This document shows positions 1 through 5,880 of a DNA stretch of 8,663 nt, piece by piece. Each line of letters starts with the position of its first letter. Within the stretch, counting starts at the first letter, position 1. The position numbers and the translations under genes are program-made. A model generated the notes under the pieces. It worked only from the letters and a program-made list of their open reading frames with translations, was not told the origin of the DNA and made no database searches. This DNA is from an uncultured Rikenella sp. (GTDB taxonomy: Bacteria > Bacteroidota > Bacteroidia > Bacteroidales > Rikenellaceae), in contig NZ_CAJTUJ010000076.1 in assembly GCF_910579375.1 (NCBI RefSeq), positions 1 to 8,663 of the forward strand, given 5' to 3'.

Positions 1-351
1 CGGGCCGAAGCCTCCCGCAGCGGAGGCCCGCAACTCACGTTGCTTTTGGGTCCCGCAGGCTTCGGCCGCTTGAACTGAGAACGAATAGCGCGATTCCGTG
101 AGGAATCGCCGTCCTCGGTAAGAGCGACACCATAGCGGCGCGAGGGGGGCGCGCCGAGGACGAACCCGACAGAAGTGAGGAAGTGGATGGATTGTTGCTC
201 TTGCGACCCAACGGGTCGCGCGGGCCGGAGCCACCCCCGGCGTAGGGCCGCCACTTCGCGCTGCTCGTTGCGCCCACGCTGGCTCCGGCCACTACAGGCA
301 AGCCGGTTAGGGTAGTTTTAGCCCTTTGCCCACTGCGGGTCCGCGACCCGT
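1..351. repeat. Palindrome-rich GC-rich non-coding region (left flank)
   Basis: No convincing gene is seen here. The stretch is a succession of inverted repeats that can be read directly: GCCTCC/GGAGGC near the left edge; a long-range pair at 1-13 and 57-68; a perfect 8-bp hairpin at 90-109; a 9-bp pair at 110-118/154-162 enclosing a competing 6-bp pair at 137-142/150-155; a 7-bp hairpin with 3-nt loop at 203-219; an 11-bp perfect pair at 223-233/280-290; and a 6-bp hairpin at 336-350. The density is far above that of the other gaps in this window. The only long reading frame (minus, 35-367) is rich in Ser, Arg, Pro and Gly and looks like translated palindromes. It could be a mosaic of REP-like elements, a structured RNA, or debris of a mobile element; the sequence alone does not decide. 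Confidence 0.6.
90..109. repeat. Perfect 8-bp hairpin GCGATTCC-GTGA-GGAATCGC
   Basis: The two 8-nt arms are exact reverse complements around a GTGA tetraloop. There is no T-run on either side, so it does not look like an intrinsic terminator. The outer seven bases of each arm (GCGATTC and GAATCGC) and the GTGA loop recur in the larger hairpin at 8539-8581, in the same orientation. Confidence 0.7.
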
Positions 352-606
352 TTATTCCGAGAGGCAACGCAACGGAAAACCGTGGCCGCGATAGTGCGTG
401 ACGCTGGGGTTGAGGTACTGCGAATAGAAATGCAAGTCCAGGCTGTAGATGCCGCTCGTGGTGGAAGACCAGCCGAACCCGTAGTTGCCGACGTCCCTTG
501 TTACACCGGCATAGCCCGCGCGACCGAAGTCGCGGTAGCCCGGGGCGGAAAGGGATTCAGCCCCCGCATTCTCAATAGACTGTTTTTGCTCCGGCGCTAC
601 CCGTCT
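352..606 (-). pseudogene. Truncated C-terminal remnant of a FISUMP-type surface domain
   Basis: Reading the minus strand back from a TAA at 352-354 gives about 84 codons, running into an in-frame TAA at 607-609. There is no plausible start codon. The last ~65 residues include APGYRDFG, then VGNYGFGWSSTTSG, then HFYSQYLNPSV, ending RGHGFPLRCLSE. The order GYR ... G-YGF-WSS ... FP(V/L)RC at the very C-terminus is typical of the Fibrobacter succinogenes major paralogous (FISUMP, TIGR02145-like) domain found at the ends of many Bacteroidota surface lipoproteins. A full domain is considerably longer and normally follows a signal peptide and N-terminal domains, all absent here. It lies downstream of the strong terminator at 620-660 and has no visible promoter, so it is probably silent. 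I read it as a decayed fragment; a donor cassette for gene conversion is an alternative. Confidence 0.72.
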
Positions 607-619
607 TTATCCAAACTAT

Positions 620-660
620 AAAAAAAGAGAGGGAAGCGACACTTCAATGTGTCGCTTCCC
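620..660 (-). terminator. Intrinsic terminator of the outer-membrane barrel gene
   Basis: A perfect 12-bp stem (631-642 with 649-660) closes a 6-nt loop. On the minus strand it is followed by CTCTC and then a run of seven T residues (plus-strand A-run 620-626). It begins 25 nt beyond the TAA of the barrel gene, so it ends that transcript and insulates the fragment at 352-606. On the plus strand the stem is followed only by a weaker TTTT, so bidirectional activity is possible but less likely. Confidence 0.9.
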
Positions 661-685
661 TCCGGTTTTAGTCATGATTGAATTA

Positions 686-1273
686 TTAGAAGCGAACCCC
701 GGCCGTCAGCTGGAAGACGTTGTTCCGAGAGTTGCCGTCTTTCAAAGCGTGGCTTACCCCGAAATTGTACCGGGCATCCAGCACGATCGGCCCGAAGTCG
801 TAAGAAATACCGACCGGAATGGCTACTTCAGCCGTGTGGAATGCATTTCCGACTCCGTCTTTCGTTTTAGTGCCGTCGATCTTGGTGATCGAGCTTGCGC
901 CGAGGCAGAAGCCGGCCTGAACCCCTGTCTTCAGGGCAAGGTTCTGGGTCACATAGAAGTTGGCCAGCACCGGCACGTTCAGGTAGTCGCTCTTGAGGCG
1001 CGTTTTGATTTTCGTACCGTCGATCGTCTCTTTGTTAGTTACGCCTTGTCGCGAATAGAGCACTTCGCCCGAAAGACCGAACCAGTCGACACGATACTCG
1101 GTGAAGATACCGGCTGTGAATCCGACTTTGGCGTTCATGTCCGTGTGGCTCATGTTCGACACGGTCATCCCGGCCTTAGGCCCCCAGGTGAACGTTTTTT
1201 GTGCGGAAGCGGTCGATACGCCGGCGATCATCGCTGCGGCGGCTGCCATGGAGAGAATTGCGTACTTTTTCAT
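686..1273 (-). CDS. PorT-family outer-membrane beta-barrel protein
   Basis: A 195-residue secreted protein. Residues 1-25 are a clear Sec signal peptide: MKK, a hydrophobic Ala-rich core, then STASAQ with cleavage near residues 24-25. The mature chain alternates hydrophobic and polar residues as beta strands do. It contains the block LKSDYLNVPVLANFY (93-107) followed by LALKTGVQAGF, a pattern characteristic of the Bacteroidota OMP_b-brl_2/PorT-like family (PF13568). It ends in Phe (AGVRF), the usual C-terminal residue for barrel insertion. The motif IDGTK occurs twice (84-88 and 132-136), probably in extracellular loops. The length suits an 8-stranded barrel. No specific substrate can be assigned. 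It starts 36 nt after the transferase stop, may have its own weak promoter, and is followed by a strong terminator. Confidence 0.88.
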   Translation of the reverse strand: MKKYAILSMAAAAAMIAGVSTASAQKTFTWGPKAGMTVSNMSHTDMNAKVGFTAGIFTEYRVDWFGLSGEVLYSRQGVTNKETIDGTKIKTRLKSDYLNVPVLANFYVTQNLALKTGVQAGFCLGASSITKIDGTKTKDGVGNAFHTAEVAIPVGISYDFGPIVLDARYNFGVSHALKDGNSRNNVFQLTAGVRF

Positions 1274-1300
1274 AACTGTAAAATTTTTATAGGTTTACGA

Positions 1301-1308
1301 TAAAGTTA
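1301..1308 (-). promoter_or_regulatory. Candidate -7 box TAACTTTA for the barrel gene
   Basis: On the minus strand TAACTTTA matches 7 of 8 positions of the Bacteroidota -7 consensus TAnnTTTG and lies 27 nt upstream of the barrel ATG, overlapping the end of the short gap and the transferase stop region. No clear TTG -33 element is seen at the expected spacing. The gene may instead be read from the gldE transcript. Confidence 0.35.
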
Positions 1309-1309
1309 T

Positions 1310-1975
1310 CTATTCGACCAGCCCGCAGACTCCGAGTAACTCTTCGTAAACGAAGGAGGCAAGGATCACGCGAACCGTCTCCACAGTCATTATCAAAGGT
1401 TGTGCCACACTCGGCGATTCGAGTCGAATATCGCGGGCGAAATCCGTTTCGGGCCCTCCTGCCGCCTTGTAGGCCGCCTCTTTGGCGCACCAGAGCCACA
1501 AGGCCGGTCGGGAGGGAAAGATGCGGGCTGCTGCCGCCAATTCGCCCGGCGCAGCGATGCGAGCTGCTGCCCGGCTCGCATCCCGGTCGATCCGTTCGAT
1601 GTCGATGCCGCACTGCCCTGCGGTCGAAGCCGCTACGGCTGCCCAGCCGGTTGTGTGTGAGATAGAGATGTCCTGTTTTGTCGATGGCGACACCAGTCGG
1701 GGTCGCCCTTGGGGCGTGTATGAGATTCGTCCGCCCAGCTCTTCGCAGACCAGCATCCGCGTTCCGAGCCACTCGCGTCGCCGCTGTCCGCCGGAGCGAC
1801 CGGTCGCTTCCGGAAAGGTTTCGAATACGGCCTGTTCTGTGTCCGTCAGTTGCGCCCGCTCCAAGAGTTCCGCCTCTGTGAAGGCCTCCAAAGGCGCCAG
1901 CCACACCGAAAATTCCGTTCCGTCGATCGGGATCGGGATCGTTCGGCTACTCTTTCTCTTCGTTCGTGTCGTCAT
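1310..1975 (-). CDS. 4'-phosphopantetheinyl transferase, Sfp/HetI type
   Basis: A 221-residue cytoplasmic enzyme that would transfer the 4'-phosphopantetheine arm of coenzyme A to a serine of acyl or peptidyl carrier proteins. The family motifs appear in order: RREWLGTRML (66-75), YTPQGRPRL (86-94), SISHTTGWAA (104-113), CGIDIE (122-127) and WCAKEAAYK (162-170). D125, E127 and E166 are the expected Mg-binding acidic residues, and K165 and K170 fit the W-x-x-K-E-A-x-x-K signature. Its ATG lies inside the end of gldE (29-nt overlap) in another frame, and no later Met gives an intact N-terminal domain, so this start is preferred; translational coupling is likely. The carrier-protein target is not shown in the window. 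Confidence 0.92.
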   Translation of the reverse strand: MTTRTKRKSSRTIPIPIDGTEFSVWLAPLEAFTEAELLERAQLTDTEQAVFETFPEATGRSGGQRRREWLGTRMLVCEELGGRISYTPQGRPRLVSPSTKQDISISHTTGWAAVAASTAGQCGIDIERIDRDASRAAARIAAPGELAAAARIFPSRPALWLWCAKEAAYKAAGGPETDFARDIRLESPSVAQPLIMTVETVRVILASFVYEELLGVCGLVE

Positions 1976-3293
1976 GGTTCCCGTCCGTCGCCTCGTCGGG
2001 TTGCAGAAAAGTGACTTCCACTTCGGTAATGCGTCGGTTTTCGACGCGCAAGGCCTTGAATTCGATATCTCCCTCCTGTACGCTCTCTCCTTCGCAGAAA
2101 AATTCGCCGCGAATCTCCAGCATCAATCCCGCCAGGGTGTCCGCGTCGCCCCGCGCTCCGTCCAGCAGCCCGTCGGGCAGCTCCAGCACGCGGAGAAAAT
2201 CGCCCAGATGGGTCCGCCCTTCGAAGATGTACCGGTGGTCGTCGATCTGGCGGAAGAAGTCGTCTTCGGTGTCCGATTCGTCGGCAATCTCACCGACGAT
2301 CTCCTCCAGAATGTCTTCCAGCGAGGCGATCCCGAGCGTCCCGCCGTATTCGTCCACGACGACGGCAATGTGGATTTTCCGCTTCTGGAAATCTTCGAGC
2401 AGGTCGTTGATCTTTTTATGTTCGGGCACGAAATAGGCCGGCCGGAGCAGCTGTTGCCAGTTGAAGTCGGCATCGGCTCCCAGATGGGGCAGCAGGTCTT
2501 TGACGTAGAGAATCCCGCGGATGTCGTCAAGGTTTTCGTGGTAGACGGGAATGCGCGAGAATCCGCTCTCGACCACCGTTTGTTTCACGTCGGCGAAGGT
2601 CGCGCCGATCTCCAACGCTCTCACATCGATACGCGGTTTCATAATTTGATCGACTTCGGTCGCGGCGAACCGGACGATGCCAGTCAGCATCTTTTTGTCG
2701 TCTTCGGAGTCGGTCTCGGCAATCTCGATGGCGTCGGTCAGGTCGGTCACCGAGAGGTTGCTCTGTTTCCGGGCCAGTGCCCGGGTAATCACGCCTCCGG
2801 TGCGAATCAGAATGGCCGACAGGGGCCGGAACAGACGCTGGAGCGACAGGAGCGGAACGCTCATCCGCTGGGCGAACGAGAGGCTGTTGTAGGCGGCGAA
2901 AATTTTGGGCATGATCTCGCCGAAAAGCAGGAGCAGGAAGGTGACGATAATCACCTTGACGATGAATTCCAGTGCGGTCGCCCCGCCGAATACCACCATG
3001 CCGTCGATCAGGGCGTTGGCGGCGAGGATGGCGCCGATGTTGACCAGATTATTGGTAATCAGGATGGTGGAGAGGAGACGGTCTTTGTCGTCGAGCAGCC
3101 GGAGGGCGGCCTGTGCCTGCGTGCCGTCCGACTCTTCGAGTTCGTGGATGTCGTTCGGTGAGAGCGAGAAAAAAGCGGTTTCGGAGCCGGACACCAAGGC
3201 CGAAACGATCAGCAGCCCGATGAGTGCGGCGAGAATCCAAAGCAGTTGCGGGTTGAACGGGAGAAATGCGATCCCTTGAAAATAGTCGTCCAT
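1947..3293 (-). CDS. gldE: GldE-like CNNM/CBS/CorC membrane protein
   Basis: A 448-residue inner-membrane protein with the complete three-part architecture. The N-terminal CNNM (DUF21) region is about residues 15-175, with hydrophobic segments near 16-34, 78-104 and 108-125 and the motifs SGSETAFFS (35-43) and GEIMPK (125-130). A CBS pair spans about 215-340 and contains MKPRIDV (218-224), SRIPVYH (246-252) and DEYGGTLGIASLEDILEEI (314-332). A CorC/HlyC C-terminal domain covers about 350-430, followed by an acidic tail. Related proteins are implicated in Mg/divalent ion transport. GldE was named for gliding in Flavobacterium, but homologues are widespread in non-gliding Bacteroidota. A phosphopantetheinyl transferase next to gldE is, as far as I recall, common in this phylum. 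No other gld gene is visible, so a gliding role should not be assumed. Confidence 0.9.
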   Translation of the reverse strand: MDDYFQGIAFLPFNPQLLWILAALIGLLIVSALVSGSETAFFSLSPNDIHELEESDGTQAQAALRLLDDKDRLLSTILITNNLVNIGAILAANALIDGMVVFGGATALEFIVKVIIVTFLLLLFGEIMPKIFAAYNSLSFAQRMSVPLLSLQRLFRPLSAILIRTGGVITRALARKQSNLSVTDLTDAIEIAETDSEDDKKMLTGIVRFAATEVDQIMKPRIDVRALEIGATFADVKQTVVESGFSRIPVYHENLDDIRGILYVKDLLPHLGADADFNWQQLLRPAYFVPEHKKINDLLEDFQKRKIHIAVVVDEYGGTLGIASLEDILEEIVGEIADESDTEDDFFRQIDDHRYIFEGRTHLGDFLRVLELPDGLLDGARGDADTLAGLMLEIRGEFFCEGESVQEGDIEFKALRVENRRITEVEVTFLQPDEATDGNHDDTNEEKE

Positions 3294-3302
3294 AATCGGG
3301 GG

Positions 3303-3310
3303 TAAAGATA
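3303..3310 (-). promoter_or_regulatory. Candidate -7 box TATCTTTA of gldE
   Basis: TATCTTTA on the minus strand matches TAnnTTTG at 7 of 8 positions and ends only 9 nt before the gldE ATG. This implies a very short or absent 5' leader. It sits between the terminator at 3336-3376 and gldE, as expected for a new transcription unit. No clear -33 element is seen. Confidence 0.5.
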
Positions 3311-3335
3311 GCGATTTTTCGGCGATCCGGGGGCT

Positions 3336-3376
3336 AAAAACGCTTCGGTCTCGCCGGAACGAATCCGGCGAGACCG
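3336..3376 (-). terminator. Intrinsic terminator of the lipoprotein gene
   Basis: A perfect 13-bp GC-rich stem (3346-3358 with 3364-3376) closes an ACGAA loop. On the minus strand it is followed by AAGCG and TTTTT. It lies 25 nt past the lipoprotein stop and separates that unit from gldE. Confidence 0.88.
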
Positions 3377-3401
3377 ATGCGAGAGTCGAAACGGGCCGAC
3401 G

Positions 3402-4004
3402 CTATTTCTGCCGTCCGAGCCGCCAGGCGACATGTCCGTTCCCGTGTCCCAGCACGAGCGAGTCGGCGTCGAGCCGCAGAACGGTCAGGGTGTCGCACAT
3501 CGGCAGGGTTTGGCCGTTCCCGATGCTTTCGCCGGTCAGGATCAGGGCCTTCGGAGCCGTCAGGTTCCAGCCGGTGATCTGCAATGTCGCCATCCCGATC
3601 GAAGCGGCAGTCCCGTCTTCGTTCAGCGCGAATCCCTGCACCGCGGTCGAATCGATCGGATTCGGTTCTACCCACTGGCCTTGGATATAGAAGTAAGGCG
3701 AGTGAGCCGTGACGTTCAATTCCTGCGCTTCGAGCGCGTTGTGGCCCTGTACTTCGATCGTCCGGCAGGTCAGGCTGACGGAGTCGTCGACCAGTACCCC
3801 CTGTACCTTGGCCGGATCGGCACCCAGCGTGCTGATGGTCAGGGTGTCTCCGGCTTCGGTCCGTACGGTGACGGTGTTCATCGAGGCGTCCAAGACCCGA
3901 CCGTTTACGGTTTCGGTTTGTGCCGTTTTGGGGCCGCAGGCGGTCATCCAGCCACAAGCGACAGCTGCTGCGAAGAGCGCTGTCCGTGCAATGCGATGGT
4001 TCAT
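3402..4004 (-). CDS. Lipocalin-like lipoprotein with N-terminal OB-like region
   Basis: A 200-residue predicted lipoprotein. The N-terminus is a signal peptide with lipobox MTAC, so Cys23 would be lipidated. Residues ~32-100 (NGRVLDASMNTVTV, EAGDTLTIST, GVLVDDSVSLTC) look like a small OB-like beta barrel; this is inferred from the strand pattern. Residues ~106-185 carry QGFALNEDGTAASIGMATL (123-141), ALILTGESIGNGQT (153-166) and DTLTVLRLDADSLVL (171-185). These match the Bacteroidota lipocalin-like lipoprotein family (Lipocalin_3-like) as I know it. The role is unknown; binding of a small hydrophobic ligand or an envelope function is plausible. It has its own TACCTTTG promoter and a strong terminator, so it can be expressed alone, although read-through from the upstream hydrolase is possible. 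Confidence 0.82.
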   Translation of the reverse strand: MNHRIARTALFAAAVACGWMTACGPKTAQTETVNGRVLDASMNTVTVRTEAGDTLTISTLGADPAKVQGVLVDDSVSLTCRTIEVQGHNALEAQELNVTAHSPYFYIQGQWVEPNPIDSTAVQGFALNEDGTAASIGMATLQITGWNLTAPKALILTGESIGNGQTLPMCDTLTVLRLDADSLVLGHGNGHVAWRLGRQK

Positions 4005-4038
4005 AAATGATCGTGTTAAATGGTTTGTCTTCAGTGGA

Positions 4039-4046
4039 CAAAGGTA
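4039..4046 (-). promoter_or_regulatory. -7 box TACCTTTG of the lipoprotein gene
   Basis: On the minus strand TACCTTTG is an exact match to the Bacteroidota -7 consensus TAnnTTTG. It ends 34 nt before the lipoprotein ATG, which leaves a leader of roughly 25-30 nt. No convincing TTTG -33 element is seen about 20 nt further upstream. Confidence 0.6.
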
Positions 4047-4071
4047 CTCAAAAACGGGTAACGATCCGCGC

Positions 4072-4887
4072 TTATTTGCCTCCTTGGGCGACGGTCGTCA
4101 GAAATTCTTTCAGAATCGACAGCGATTCGGTCGGCTGTTCGATGAATCCCATGTGCCCCGACCGTTCGAGCCACGCCACGCGTGCCTGTGGCTGTGCCGC
4201 GGCCATCGCTTCGGCCGCCGCCACGGGGATGTAGTTGTCGTCCCGGCCGAAAATCATCAGTTCGGGGATGCCGAAACCGCGCATCTCGTCGTTGCGATCC
4301 CGCCGCCGCGACATCCCTCGCAGCACGGCCGCGATCGCGGCGTCTTCCGTCATCATCACCTGTTCCGAGAGCTCTTCGATCGCCTCGGAGCATCGTTTCA
4401 GGTTGGCCTCCGCAAAGCCTTTGCCGGGATTGACGCGCGCCAGCATCTCTTTTTTGCCCGCCTCGATCAGCTCGATTTCGCGCTGCCGGTTGGCCGCTTT
4501 TTCGGGTGTGTCAGCGTTCGGCGAGGAGTGGAACAGTACCAGGCCCTCCACCTGTTCCGGGTGGTTCGCAGCGAGCGCCAGCGCGACGTAACCGCCCATC
4601 GAATGGCCCACGACCGTGCATCTTTCCACCCCGGCGACCCTCAACACGGCCGATACGGTGTCGGCCATGTAGTCGATGTCGATCACGTCGCGGCCGCCCC
4701 ACTCCGAAAAGCCGTGGCCCGGCAGATCGACCCGAATCACGCGGTACTCCTTGCCCAGCTCGCCGGCGAAGTCGTCCCAAACTTCGATCGATTCTAAATA
4801 GCCGTGCAGCAATACGACGACTTGCGTCCCTTTCCCGGCGTCGGCATAGCGCACCGGTGTGCCGTCGGCGATGACGAATTTTTCCAT
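4072..4887 (-). CDS. Alpha/beta-fold hydrolase
   Basis: A 271-residue cytoplasmic hydrolase with no signal peptide. The classical elements are present: the oxyanion HG motif in VVVLLHGYLES (23-33), DLPGHGFS (54-61), the nucleophile elbow GHSMGG with Ser96 (94-99), the acid D217 (or D216) in FGRDDNYIP (213-221), and His245 in SGHMGFIEQP (243-252). A mostly helical cap lies between about residues 125 and 205. The frame stays open upstream across dapF, but the start at 4885-4887 is chosen because homology begins at MEKFVIADGTPVRY and this leaves a clean 23-nt gap after the dapF stop. The gene is probably cotranscribed with dapF. The substrate cannot be told from sequence; an esterase or a related C-C or C-O hydrolase would fit. 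Confidence 0.9.
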   Translation of the reverse strand: MEKFVIADGTPVRYADAGKGTQVVVLLHGYLESIEVWDDFAGELGKEYRVIRVDLPGHGFSEWGGRDVIDIDYMADTVSAVLRVAGVERCTVVGHSMGGYVALALAANHPEQVEGLVLFHSSPNADTPEKAANRQREIELIEAGKKEMLARVNPGKGFAEANLKRCSEAIEELSEQVMMTEDAAIAAVLRGMSRRRDRNDEMRGFGIPELMIFGRDDNYIPVAAAEAMAAAQPQARVAWLERSGHMGFIEQPTESLSILKEFLTTVAQGGK

Positions 4888-4910
4888 GTCCGTTCGATTT
4901 TTATGGTCGG

Positions 4911-5711
4911 TTAAATTTCGATTTCTCCTTCGAAAATGCGTTCCGCCGGCCCGGTCAGCCGGATGTCGGCGAAAGTTCCGGTCTCGGTCTCGGCGAAGGT
5001 CACCCCCAGTATCCCGCCGCGTGTTTCGACCGTGAAATCGAAGCACTCCGGCTGCCGGACAGCGTGCGTCACGAGCGCCGCAGCCGTCACGCCGGTGCCG
5101 CAGGCCCAGGTCTCGGCCTCCACGCCGCGTTCGAAAGTGCGCACCCGGATCTGTCCTTCGCCCGCCACCTCCACGAAATTGACGTTCGTGCCGCCGATGG
5201 CTTCGAAGTCGGCCCGCCGCCGGATCGTTGCGCCGAGCCGCTCCACGTCGAGTCCGTCCAGCCGGTCGGTGAATTCGACGTAGTGCGGCGAGCCGGTGAA
5301 GAGGAACCACGACCGGCCGTCGGCCAGCTTTTCCGGCGCTCCGGTGTCGATCATCTGCAACCGGACGAGGCGGTCGTCGAGCAGTTCGGCCGTGTGGATG
5401 CCGTCGCTGCTGTCGAACCGTTTGACGCGGCCGCCGATGCCGAGGTGGTCGGCGAAGCGGACGATACACCGCCCGCCGTTGCCGCACATGGTGGATTCGC
5501 CGCCGTCGGCGTTGTAGTAGCGCATCCGGAAGTCGCAGCCGGGTGTCGCGCTGTTTTCGAGGGTCATCAGGCCGTCGGCGCCGATGCCGAACCGCCGCTC
5601 GCAGAGGGCGCGTATCTCCGGACGGGTCAGGGCGGGGGCGTCGTGTCGGGCGTCGAGCAGGATGAAGTCGTTCCCGGCGCCCTGGTATTTGGCGAATCGC
5701 ACGTTTTTCAT
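4911..5711 (-). CDS. dapF: Diaminopimelate epimerase
   Basis: A 266-residue cytoplasmic enzyme converting LL-diaminopimelate to meso-diaminopimelate, the precursor of lysine and of peptidoglycan cross-links. The N-terminal KYQGAGNDFILLD (8-20) is the family signature. The two catalytic cysteines of this PLP-independent racemase fold are both present: C76 in NADGGESTMCGNGGRC (67-82) and C204 in ETWACGTGVTAAA (200-212). The length is normal and the two pseudo-symmetric halves are intact. The promoter box TATATTTG lies immediately before the ATG, so the transcript may be nearly leaderless. It is the first gene of a unit with the hydrolase downstream; the hydrolase has no evident link to lysine synthesis. 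Confidence 0.97.
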   Translation of the reverse strand: MKNVRFAKYQGAGNDFILLDARHDAPALTRPEIRALCERRFGIGADGLMTLENSATPGCDFRMRYYNADGGESTMCGNGGRCIVRFADHLGIGGRVKRFDSSDGIHTAELLDDRLVRLQMIDTGAPEKLADGRSWFLFTGSPHYVEFTDRLDGLDVERLGATIRRRADFEAIGGTNVNFVEVAGEGQIRVRTFERGVEAETWACGTGVTAAALVTHAVRQPECFDFTVETRGGILGVTFAETETGTFADIRLTGPAERIFEGEIEI

Positions 5712-5716
5712 ATCGG

Positions 5717-5724
5717 CAAATATA
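5717..5724 (-). promoter_or_regulatory. -7 box TATATTTG of dapF
   Basis: An exact TAnnTTTG match on the minus strand, with only 5 nt between it and the dapF ATG. Transcription starting about 5-8 nt downstream would begin at or next to the start codon, giving a leaderless or near-leaderless mRNA. No clear -33 TTG is seen at the usual spacing. Confidence 0.62.
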
Positions 5725-5786
5725 GCTTTTTATGTGTTTCCCCGGGTGACGGATATTTGCGGACGCGGGCGAGCGTTGGGGGTGGC

Positions 5787-5817
5787 TTGGCGGATATGCA
5801 TTTAAATCCTATATTTG
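5787..5817 (+). promoter_or_regulatory. Promoter of the nitroreductase-sialidase unit (TTG, 20 nt, TATATTTG)
   Basis: TTG at 5787-5789 and TATATTTG at 5810-5817 are separated by 20 nt, which fits the Bacteroidota -33/-7 arrangement. It is divergent from the dapF promoter, with the two -7 boxes 85 nt apart. The expected leader to the ATG at 5881 is about 55-60 nt and contains the small inverted repeat CTCCG-GTGC-CGGAG at 5839-5852. Confidence 0.68.
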
Positions 5818-5880
5818 TACAATGGGCACAGGGGGCTGCTCCGGTGCCGGAGGTCTGAAATTTTCGAAACAGCGTATGAT

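Noticed and set aside
35..367. A 110-codon minus-strand open frame in the left flank
   Set aside because: Composed of translated palindromes rich in Ser, Arg, Gly and Pro, with no signal, domain or promoter. It also overlaps the end of the FISUMP remnant in another frame.
647..1303. A 218-codon plus-strand open frame
   Set aside because: Antisense to the outer-membrane barrel, which has a signal peptide, family motif and terminator; the plus frame begins inside that terminator.
1482..3161. A 559-codon open frame on the plus strand
   Set aside because: Antisense to gldE and the phosphopantetheinyl transferase, both with complete family motifs; its own sequence shows no domain.
4047..4071. 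Possible terminator after the hydrolase
   Set aside because: A T-run is present on the minus strand, but the preceding inverted repeat pairs only about 3 bp, too weak to call; read-through into the lipoprotein gene remains possible.
3709..4797. A 362-codon open frame on the plus strand
   Set aside because: It spans the antisense of two unrelated genes and the promoter between them, with no recognisable motif.
4888..5487. N-terminal extension of the alpha/beta hydrolase across dapF
   Set aside because: The frame is open, but the extension is an Arg-rich shadow of dapF; hydrolase homology begins at the ATG at 4885-4887.
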